From: Actinomycetota bacterium
GTDB taxonomy: Bacteria > Actinomycetota > Acidimicrobiia > Acidimicrobiales > Microtrichaceae
Direction: 5' to 3'
Length of the DNA stretch: 6,076 bases
Assembly: GCA_018268735.1 (NCBI GenBank)
Contig: JAFDWA010000112.1
Location: forward strand, 1 to 6,076
The notes under the pieces were generated by a model. The model searched no databases and was not told where the DNA came from. It saw only the letters and a list, made by a program, of their open reading frames with translations. Below are positions 1 to 4,761 of this stretch, piece after piece (positions within the stretch are counted from its first letter, which is position 1; the number at the start of each line of letters is the position of its first letter). The position numbers were made by a program, and so were the translations under genes.

Positions 1-1
1 C

Positions 2-97
2 GCGCCGGCGGCGACGGCCACGTTCGACCTCACCGGTGACGTGCAGCGGTACCGCCAGATCGGCATCGTCGCGACGTCGGTCGCGGTCACGGCGTGA
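2..97 (+). CDS. C-terminal end of an unrecognised protein (partial)
   Basis: An open frame enters from the left edge and ends at a TGA at 95-97, giving 31 residues that end in GIVATSVAVTA. Nearly every codon ends in G or C (the only exception is one GGT), as expected of real coding sequence in this genome. The tail has the alternating hydrophobic pattern of a final beta strand (IGIVATSVAVTA) after a charged stretch (DLTGDVQRYRQ). No motif identifies the family and the start lies outside the window. The gene converges on the amidohydrolase-like gene, with 78 bases between the two stop codons. Reading this as the end of a gene is well supported; its function is unknown. Confidence 0.7.
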   Translation, partial: APAATATFDLTGDVQRYRQIGIVATSVAVTA

Positions 98-175
98 CGG
101 GACCGACCCAGAACCAGGAGCGCACCTCGGCATCAGCCGGACCGACGCTCGCAGCCAACGAACCGATGCCCACCG
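98..175. other. Intergenic gap between convergent genes
   Basis: These 78 bases separate two stop codons that face each other. I see only a weak 4-bp hairpin (CGGC, loop ATCA, GCCG, at 128-139) and no T-rich run on either strand. No convincing intrinsic terminator, promoter or small gene can be supported here. Confidence 0.5.
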
Positions 176-1069
176 TCAGTCGAGGCCGAGCACGCGCCGG
201 GCGTTGCCACGCAGGAACTTGGGCCAGACCTCGTCACGCAACGGCACCTGCGGGAGCTCGGTGAAGATGCGCTCGAGGGTCAGACCCATCGGGAAGTAGC
301 CCGCGTACATCACCTTGTCGGCGCCACGGGTGTTGGCGTAGTCGACGATCGCCTTCGGGTAGTACCGGGGAGCGAAGGCAGAGGTGGAGTAGTGGAGGTT
401 CGGCCACTTGAGCATCAGCTTGACGGCGAGCTCCTCCCACGGCTCGGCACCGTGTCGCATCACGATCGTCAGCTCGGGGAAGAACCAGCACACCTCGTCG
501 AGCAGCTCGACCTTCTGGCACGCTGCCGGAACCCGCGGACCGGGCACGCCGACGCACATGAACACCGGGATGGCGAGCTCGCAGCACTTGGCGTACACCG
601 GGTACCAGCGCTTGTCGTCGATCGGCACCTGCGGGGAGCACCCGGCAGGGAACGCGGCCACCGCTCGGAGCCCGACGGTCTCGTGGGTGCGGACGATCTT
701 CTCGACCGCGGCCATGCCCTCGTTGGGGTCGATGCCGATCGAGGGGAGGAAGCGGTCGGGGTGCTCGCGCAGCGCACGGTGCTGGTCATCGGAGCCGGCG
801 CCGATGAGCGCTGTCTCGATGCCGTAGTGGTCCATGAGGGCGAGGGAGTGCTCGACGGGGTCCTCCGTCGCTGCGGCCGCCTTGGGCACGTCCTTGAACA
901 TGTACTCGACGGGGAACTCGAAGCTCTCACGGGAGTCGCGGTCGCGCAGCTGCGGCGACAGGAACTCGTAGACGCGTCGGATGTCGGCGAAGGGCAGGTC
1001 GAACATGGTGTCGACGATGCCGAGCTGGCTCGGCCACGGCGGGACCACGGGGGCATCGGGGTCTGGCAT
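176..1069 (-). CDS. Amidohydrolase-fold protein (Amidohydro_2-like) with degenerate metal site
   Basis: This 297-residue protein has the layout of the amidohydrolase-2 / ACMSD-like TIM-barrel family (PF04909). Residues 17-26 (GIVDTMFDLP) form the first strand. Residues 105-113 (DRFLPSIGI) are the usual 'RF.p...i.P' segment. Residues 204-211 (MRHGAEPW) match the family's 'HGG.PW' strand, and 252-263 (KVMYAGYFPMGL) sit where 'vlfGSDyP' normally lies. Its length is normal for the family. The N-terminal HxH is replaced by M22 and D24, the strand-5 histidine position reads C172 (VFMCVG), and the metal-binding Asp before FP is Y258; H206 is kept. Metal-dependent hydrolysis or decarboxylation is therefore doubtful, and a binding or structural role, or different chemistry, is possible. 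There is no signal peptide, so it is probably cytoplasmic. The ATG at 1067-1069 is preferred because a TAGCTT hexamer lies 6 bases upstream, suggesting a leaderless mRNA; M22 is a less likely start because it would remove the first strand. It is transcribed divergently from the phosphonate hydrolase-like gene. The fold assignment is fairly sure; the function is not. Confidence 0.85.
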   Translation of the reverse strand: MPDPDAPVVPPWPSQLGIVDTMFDLPFADIRRVYEFLSPQLRDRDSRESFEFPVEYMFKDVPKAAAATEDPVEHSLALMDHYGIETALIGAGSDDQHRALREHPDRFLPSIGIDPNEGMAAVEKIVRTHETVGLRAVAAFPAGCSPQVPIDDKRWYPVYAKCCELAIPVFMCVGVPGPRVPAACQKVELLDEVCWFFPELTIVMRHGAEPWEELAVKLMLKWPNLHYSTSAFAPRYYPKAIVDYANTRGADKVMYAGYFPMGLTLERIFTELPQVPLRDEVWPKFLRGNARRVLGLD

Positions 1070-1075
1070 CCCGCC

Positions 1076-1081
1076 AAGCTA
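1076..1081 (-). promoter_or_regulatory. Putative -10 hexamer (TAGCTT) of the amidohydrolase-like gene
   Basis: Read on the minus strand, TAGCTT fits the TANNNT consensus of actinobacterial housekeeping promoters. It ends 6 bases before the ATG at 1069, so transcription would begin at or next to the A of the start codon. No clear -35 box is visible. The element lies where the -35 region of the opposite promoter would be. Confidence 0.5.
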
Positions 1082-1100
1082 GCCAGCCGCACGAGCGGGA

Positions 1101-1106
1101 TACGGT
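1101..1106 (+). promoter_or_regulatory. Putative -10 hexamer (TACGGT) of the sulfatase-family gene
   Basis: TACGGT fits TANNNT and ends 6 bases before the GTG at 1113, which predicts a leaderless transcript. No ribosome binding site and no good -35 box are visible. Only 19 bases separate it from the opposing TAGCTT, so RNA polymerase probably cannot occupy both promoters at once. Confidence 0.5.
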
Positions 1107-1112
1107 GCCCAC

Positions 1113-2669
1113 GTGCGACCCAACGTCCTGCTCGTGACGCTCGACCAGTTCCGTGCCGACTGCCTCGGCGTCGCCGGCCATCCGCTGGTGCAGACGCCGA
1201 CGCTCGACCGCCTGGCGGCCGACGGCGTCCGCTTCAGCCACCACTTCTCCAACTGCACGCCGTGCGGACCGGCACGTGCATCGCTGTTGACCGGTCTCTG
1301 GCAGATGAACCACCGCGTGACCGACAACGGTGCTCCGCTCGCCGATCACCTGCCCACGCTGCCCCGACAGCTGCGCGAGCTCGGCTACCGACCCGCGCTG
1401 TTCGGCTACACGGACACCACGTTGGACCCTGCGGGGCTCCTCCCCGACGCCCGCGAGCTCACCGAGTGGGAGCAGCCGATGCGGGGGTTCGACCCGATCG
1501 TGCACCTCGACGACTACATCGGGCCGTGGCTCAGCTGGCTCGCAGAGGAGGGCTTCCCGGTCCCCGACCCGAAGGACTACTTCGACATCTACGACCGACT
1601 CGACGTCGAGGTTCCGCCGGGGCGCGGGGAGAGCTGGGCGCCACCGGCCTACGACGCCGAGCACACCGAGTCAGCGTTCCTGACCGGCGAGGTGCTCGCG
1701 TGGCTGGAGCGGACCCTCGACACCGACGGCGGCGCGTCGGACGGCCGACCGTGGTGTGCCCATGTGTCGTACCTGCGACCGCACCCGCCCTACGTCGTGC
1801 CCGGGCCGTACAACGACATGTTCGACCCGGCCGAGGTGCCCGCTCCCGTGCGCCATGCCGATGTGGCGAGCGAGGGAGCAGTGCACCCGTTCCTCGCCGC
1901 TGCGCTCGCCATCGTCCCGTCGCCGTCGGACCGGCTCAACCAGGACCAGCTCCGGGCGACCTACTACGGGATGATCGCCGAGGTCGACCACCAGCTCGGT
2001 CGTCTGCTCGACGGGCTGGACGAGCTGGGCCAACGGGACGACACCCTCGTGGTCGTCACCTCGGACCACGGCGAGCAGCTCGGCGACCACTGGCTGATCG
2101 AGAAGCTCGGCTTCTTCGACCAGAGCGTCCGGATCCCGTTGATCATCCGTTGGCCCGCCATGGATGGCAGCCCTGGGAGGACGATCGACGCGTTCACCGA
2201 GAACGTCGACATCCTCCCGACGATCCTCGACGTGTGCGACGCCGAGGCGCCGACGTTCTGCGACGGCGCATCGCTTCGTCCCTTCCTCGACTCCGAACGC
2301 GTCGGGCTCGACACCCCAGGTCGTTGGAGGAGATGGGTGCACACCGAGTACGACTTCCGGATGCCCACGACCACCGTCGTCGAGGACCTGCTCGGCATCC
2401 GCCAGGACCAGTGCGCCGTGTCGGTGATCAGGGACCGCAGCCGCAAGTACGTGCAGTTCTCCGGTGGCCTCGCTCCGCTGTTCTTCGACCTCGACGAGGA
2501 CCCCGGCGAGCTCCGCGACCTCGCATCGGATCCTGCCCGCAGCGTCGAGATGCTGCGGTACGTGCAACAGCTGCTGAGCACGCGCATGGAGCACACCGAC
2601 CCCCGGCTCGCCAACCACCGGGCAACGCCAATGGGGCCGGTGTTCCGCGCGGACCCACCGCGACCCTGA
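1113..2669 (+). CDS. Sulfatase-superfamily hydrolase, phosphonate monoester hydrolase type
   Basis: This 518-residue enzyme belongs to the alkaline phosphatase/sulfatase superfamily. It would hydrolyse phosphonate or phosphate esters, or sulfate esters, using a formylglycine nucleophile. The N-terminal strand NVLLVTLDQ supplies metal ligands D11 and Q12; the Asp-Gln pair is typical of phosphonate monoester hydrolases rather than the Asp-Asp of most arylsulfatases. The formylglycine motif is C51-G-P-A-R55, followed by ASLLTG. GYTDTTLDP (98-106) and LRPHPPY (221-227, with H224) match conserved active-site segments. SDHGEQLGDHW (317-327) gives the second metal pair, D318 and H319, and the following stretch (KLGFFDQS, IPLIIRWP) is also typical of these hydrolases. 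All key residues are present and the length is usual. With no signal peptide it should act in the cytoplasm, and maturation needs a formylglycine-generating enzyme encoded elsewhere. The GTG start is the only one that keeps the first strand, and a -10-like hexamer sits 6 bases upstream. The true substrate cannot be read from sequence; these enzymes are promiscuous. Confidence 0.92.
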   Translation: MRPNVLLVTLDQFRADCLGVAGHPLVQTPTLDRLAADGVRFSHHFSNCTPCGPARASLLTGLWQMNHRVTDNGAPLADHLPTLPRQLRELGYRPALFGYTDTTLDPAGLLPDARELTEWEQPMRGFDPIVHLDDYIGPWLSWLAEEGFPVPDPKDYFDIYDRLDVEVPPGRGESWAPPAYDAEHTESAFLTGEVLAWLERTLDTDGGASDGRPWCAHVSYLRPHPPYVVPGPYNDMFDPAEVPAPVRHADVASEGAVHPFLAAALAIVPSPSDRLNQDQLRATYYGMIAEVDHQLGRLLDGLDELGQRDDTLVVVTSDHGEQLGDHWLIEKLGFFDQSVRIPLIIRWPAMDGSPGRTIDAFTENVDILPTILDVCDAEAPTFCDGASLRPFLDSERVGLDTPGRWRRWVHTEYDFRMPTTTVVEDLLGIRQDQCAVSVIRDRSRKYVQFSGGLAPLFFDLDEDPGELRDLASDPARSVEMLRYVQQLLSTRMEHTDPRLANHRATPMGPVFRADPPRP

Positions 2670-2679
2670 CACAGCTCGT

Positions 2680-2685
2680 TAGCAT
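2680..2685 (+). promoter_or_regulatory. Putative -10 hexamer (TAGCAT) before the Pro-rich membrane protein gene
   Basis: TAGCAT lies 11 bases after the sulfatase-family stop codon and 29 bases before the ATG at 2715. It would give a leader of roughly 20-25 bases that includes the GGAGG site. This distinguishes it from the leaderless-type starts elsewhere in the window. No clear -35 box is visible. Confidence 0.4.
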
Positions 2686-2699
2686 CACGGCGACCGCCC

Positions 2700-2704
2700 G
2701 GAGG
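2700..2704 (+). promoter_or_regulatory. Ribosome binding site (GGAGG) of the Pro-rich membrane protein gene
   Basis: A full GGAGG core stands 10 bases before the ATG at 2715 and fixes that codon as the start. It is one of only two clear Shine-Dalgarno sites in the window. Confidence 0.7.
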
Positions 2705-2714
2705 GACCACTCGG

Positions 2715-3518
2715 ATGACCGACGATCGACCAGACCAGACGCCGCCGCCCCCACCGCCGTTCCCCGGCCCTGCGGCGCCGCCGTACTCCGCTCCCGTCAC
2801 CCCGTCGGCGCCGCAGCAGGACCCTGCAGCGCCCGCGCCCTGGTGGACCGACGAGGGCGCTCCCAGCGGACCGCCGCCGCTCGCGCCGGCACCCCCGGCC
2901 GCGCCGGCACCCCCGCTCGCGCCAGCAGCACCAGCCGCGCCAGCACCCCCAGCCGCGCCGGCACCCCCGCTCGCGCCGGCACCCCCGCTCGCGCCAGCAC
3001 CCCCGCTCACGCCGGCAGGACCCTCGAGCTGGAGCACCCCACCGCCCTTCGCGACCGACGTGACCTCCGCCATCCCCGGTACCGTCCCACCCGGTACCGT
3101 CCCACCCGGTGCCGTCCCACCCGGTGCCGTCCCACCCGGCCAGGGAGTCGGCGAGGGAACGCCGAAGCGTCGCCGACACCGGCTCCTCATCGGAGTGCTC
3201 GCTGCGCTGCTGGTGATCGCCGGTGGCGTCGCCGCGCTGCTGATCACCCGCACCTCCGCCTCGGCGCCCAAGGCGACCCTCGACGTCTGCACGATCGACG
3301 CGGACGGCTCGTTGAAGGCGTCGGGTGCGCTGTCCGGCTCCGACGGCCCGATGAAGGTCACCGTGGAGTTCCGCAACACCAAGGACCACGGGCTCCTCTC
3401 CCGCGGCAGCGGTGAGGCGAACGTGGTCGACGGCCGCAGCGCGGGGTGGAAGGTCACCGGTCGGACCGACTCCGATGCCCCGGCGGTGATCTGCACGGTC
3501 ACGAAGGTGAGCAGCTGA
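2715..3518 (+). CDS. Pro/Ala-rich single-pass membrane protein with small two-Cys extracellular domain
   Basis: This 267-residue protein has three parts. Residues 1-150 are low-complexity and rich in Pro and Ala: a run of six prolines near the start (10-15), eight hexapeptides of the PPLAPA/PPAAPA type (54-101) and four PGTVP/PGAVP pentapeptides (121-140). A basic KRRRHR (151-156) precedes one hydrophobic helix (about 157-177), so by the positive-inside rule the Pro-rich tail is cytoplasmic and the C-terminus outside. Residues 184-267 form a compact beta-rich domain with C192 (VCTI) and C260 (ICTV), which could form a disulfide. Its pattern (Cys, 'G.L.ASG', 'V.VEFRN', 'W.VTG', Cys) resembles the FxLYD-like domains common in actinobacterial membrane proteins, but I cannot confirm that family. 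Function is unknown; a cell-envelope role or a scaffold binding proline-recognising partners is a guess. The ATG with GGAGG upstream is a firm start. It probably has its own promoter, 45 bases after the sulfatase-family gene. Confidence 0.85.
   Translation: MTDDRPDQTPPPPPPFPGPAAPPYSAPVTPSAPQQDPAAPAPWWTDEGAPSGPPPLAPAPPAAPAPPLAPAAPAAPAPPAAPAPPLAPAPPLAPAPPLTPAGPSSWSTPPPFATDVTSAIPGTVPPGTVPPGAVPPGAVPPGQGVGEGTPKRRRHRLLIGVLAALLVIAGGVAALLITRTSASAPKATLDVCTIDADGSLKASGALSGSDGPMKVTVEFRNTKDHGLLSRGSGEANVVDGRSAGWKVTGRTDSDAPAVICTVTKVSS
2874..3017 (+). repeat. 18-bp tandem repeat, 8 copies (PPLAPA-type hexapeptide)
   Basis: Eight in-frame 18-base units encode PPLAPA, PPAAPA, PPLAPA, APAAPA, PPAAPA, PPLAPA, PPLAPA and PPLTPA. 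Neighbouring copies are close at the DNA level (unit of the type CCGCTCGCGCCGGCACCC), with the changes concentrated in the Leu/Ala codon and in CCG/CCA swaps. This fits growth by slippage or unequal recombination. The length keeps the reading frame, so copy-number change would lengthen or shorten the tail without breaking the protein. Confidence 0.85.
3075..3134 (+). repeat. 15-bp tandem repeat, 4 copies (PGTVP/PGAVP pentapeptide)
   Basis: Four back-to-back 15-base units differ only at one position (CCCGGTACCGTCCCA twice, then CCCGGTGCCGTCCCA twice), an A-to-G change that turns Thr into Ala. A partial fifth unit (CCCGG) follows. The near identity points to recent duplication. The block lies just before the basic stretch and the membrane helix. 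Confidence 0.9.
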
Positions 3519-3528
3519 ACGACCACCC

Positions 3529-3551
3529 GCATCTGACGGGTCGTCAGATGC
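3529..3551. promoter_or_regulatory. Palindrome with 10-bp perfect arms: operator or hairpin terminator
   Basis: The arms GCATCTGACG (3529-3538) and CGTCAGATGC (3542-3551) are perfect inverted repeats around a 3-base centre, GGT. A further four pairs (ACCC at 3525-3528 with GGGT at 3554-3557) can form past a two-base bulge. It begins 10 bases after the membrane protein stop codon and ends just before the -10-like hexamer of the dehydrogenase operon, overlapping a possible -35 box. As RNA it would be a strong hairpin but lacks a following T-run. As DNA its size and place suit a dimeric repressor such as a TetR-family protein. The inverted repeat is certain; which role it has, or both, is open. 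Confidence 0.8.
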
Positions 3552-3562
3552 GCGGGTACCGT
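3533..3562 (+). promoter_or_regulatory. Putative promoter of the acyl-CoA dehydrogenase operon
   Basis: CTGACG (3533-3538) resembles a -35 box, matching TTGACA at four of six positions. After an 18-base spacer comes TACCGT (3557-3562), a TANNNT -10 hexamer. The ATG lies 8 bases further on with no ribosome binding site, so transcription would start at or very near the start codon. The palindrome covers the -35 box and most of the spacer, so a bound repressor would block polymerase. Confidence 0.5.
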
Positions 3563-3570
3563 CTGGCGCC

Positions 3571-4749
3571 ATGAACCTCGATCTCACCGAGGACGAGCTC
3601 GCCTTCCGCGACGAGGCACGCACCTGGCTCCGGGACCACCTCCCCACCGAGGAGCGACCGCCGGAGGGCCAGGAGATGCGCGACTTCGACCTCGCCTGGC
3701 AGCGCACCCTCTACGACGGTGGCTGGGCGGGGATCAGCTGGCCGAAGGAGTTCGGCGGTCGCGGCCTGACCGACATCCAGCAGATGATCTGGTACGAGGA
3801 GTTCGCCCGCGCCAACCCTCCGTTCACCCTCAACAACTCCTGCACCTTCGTCGGCAACAACCACGGTGGCCCGACGATCATCGTCAACGGCACCGACGAG
3901 CAGAAGGCCGCCTACCTGCCGCCGATCCTCCGGGGCGAGGTCGTCTGGTGCCAGGGGTTCTCCGAACCCGGCGCCGGCAGCGACCTCGCCAGCCTCTCCA
4001 CCAAGGGCGTCATCGACGGTGACGAGCTCGTCGTCACCGGCCAGAAGACCTGGACCAGCTACGCGCACGTCGCGGACCTCCAGGAGCTGTTGGTGCGCAC
4101 CGATCTCGACGCCCCCAAGCACAAGGGGATCAGCTGGGTCGTCTGCGACATGCGCACCCCCGGCATCGAGATCCGCGAGATCCGCACGATGAGCCACGTC
4201 ACGGACTTCTGCGAGGTGTTCTACGACGAGGTCCGCATCCCGCTCACCAACGTCGTCGGCGGGCTGAACAACGGCTGGCGCACCGCGATGTCGACGTTGA
4301 GCTTCGAGCGCGGCACCGCGTTCATGGCCGACCAGGTCGAGCTCGCCTCCACCGTCGAGCGCCTGATCGCCGAAGCGCGCGAGCGCACCGACGGTCGGGG
4401 TCGACCGCTCATCGCGGACGAGGAGGTGGCCCGCCGACTCGCGACGGCACGGGCCGAGGTCGACGCCCTCAAGGCGATGACGATCACCGGGATCAGCCGC
4501 ACGGCCCGCACCGGCGTCCCCGGAGCGGAGGGCTCGATGGTCCGGTTCTTCCACGGAGAGCTGCACCAGCGCGTCTACCAGCTGGCACTCGAGATCATCG
4601 GCGCCGACGCGCTGCGGCTCACACCGGTCGACGGCGACGTGTGGACCGGCCCGTACCTGCAGAGCTTCGCCTACACGATCGGCGGCGGCACCACCGACAT
4701 CCAGCGCAACATCGTCGGCGAACGGGTGCTGGGGCTCCCGAGGGCCTGA
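3571..4749 (+). CDS. Acyl-CoA dehydrogenase, catalytic large subunit (FadE-like)
   Basis: This 392-residue flavoenzyme subunit would introduce the alpha-beta double bond into an acyl-CoA, passing electrons to FAD and then probably to electron-transfer flavoprotein. The order is that of a complete acyl-CoA dehydrogenase. The N-terminal helical domain (about 1-120) contains WPKEFGGRGL (57-66). The middle beta domain carries the flavin/substrate motif CQGFSEPGAGSDLA (127-140) and VTGQKTWTSYAHVAD (155-169). The C-terminal helical domain has LSFERG (243-248), where E246 is the likely catalytic base, and IGGGTTDIQRNIVGERVLGLPR (370-391 region), which contacts the FAD adenine. Length and motifs match the larger subunits of the heteromeric FadE pairs used in mycobacterial steroid side-chain oxidation (such as FadE26 or FadE29). 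The next gene, 12 bases downstream, supplies the probable partner. The substrate is unknown; a steroid, branched or other bulky acyl-CoA is plausible. The ATG fits a -10 hexamer just upstream and the usual N-terminus MNLDLTEDE. Confidence 0.94.
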   Translation: MNLDLTEDELAFRDEARTWLRDHLPTEERPPEGQEMRDFDLAWQRTLYDGGWAGISWPKEFGGRGLTDIQQMIWYEEFARANPPFTLNNSCTFVGNNHGGPTIIVNGTDEQKAAYLPPILRGEVVWCQGFSEPGAGSDLASLSTKGVIDGDELVVTGQKTWTSYAHVADLQELLVRTDLDAPKHKGISWVVCDMRTPGIEIREIRTMSHVTDFCEVFYDEVRIPLTNVVGGLNNGWRTAMSTLSFERGTAFMADQVELASTVERLIAEARERTDGRGRPLIADEEVARRLATARAEVDALKAMTITGISRTARTGVPGAEGSMVRFFHGELHQRVYQLALEIIGADALRLTPVDGDVWTGPYLQSFAYTIGGGTTDIQRNIVGERVLGLPRA

Positions 4750-4754
4750 GGGGA
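4748..4754 (+). promoter_or_regulatory. Ribosome binding site (GAGGGGA) of the small dehydrogenase subunit
   Basis: A purine-rich GAGGGGA begins within the stop codon of the upstream gene and ends 7 bases before the ATG at 4762. An internal operon gene cannot be leaderless, so the site supports translation from the shared mRNA and confirms the start. Confidence 0.65.
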
Positions 4755-4761
4755 CGAGACC

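Noticed and set aside
86..98. Small inverted repeat GTCAC-GGC-GTGAC over the stop codon of the partial gene
   Set aside because: Only 5 bp with a 3-base loop and no T-run; it could arise by chance and is too weak to call a terminator.
128..139. CGGC-ATCA-GCCG hairpin between the convergent genes
   Set aside because: A 4-bp stem is too short for a bidirectional terminator and no T-rich tract follows on either strand.
36..299. An 87-codon plus-strand frame near the left edge
   Set aside because: It overlaps the end of the partial gene in another frame and then runs antisense into the amidohydrolase-like gene; it is Arg/Ser-rich with no ribosome binding site or motif.
1254..1268. C48 of the sulfatase-family protein as the formylglycine cysteine
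   Set aside because: C48-T-P-C-G lacks the Arg at the fifth position; C51-G-P-A-R55 fits the CxPxR motif, so C51 is the modified residue.
392..3415. A 1007-codon plus-strand open frame running across several genes
   Set aside because: It is antisense to the amidohydrolase-like gene and out of frame with the sulfatase-family and Pro-rich genes. Its translation is Arg/Pro/Ala-rich nonsense without motifs, a usual by-product of very high GC content.
1964..3532. Minus-strand frame encoding GGAGAS/GGAGAA repeats that resemble a PE_PGRS-like Gly/Ala-rich protein
   Set aside because: The Gly/Ala repeats are simply the complement of the PPLAPA-coding 18-bp repeats. The plus strand has the start site, GGAGG, membrane helix and conserved-looking domain, and the rest of the minus-strand frame is motif-free.
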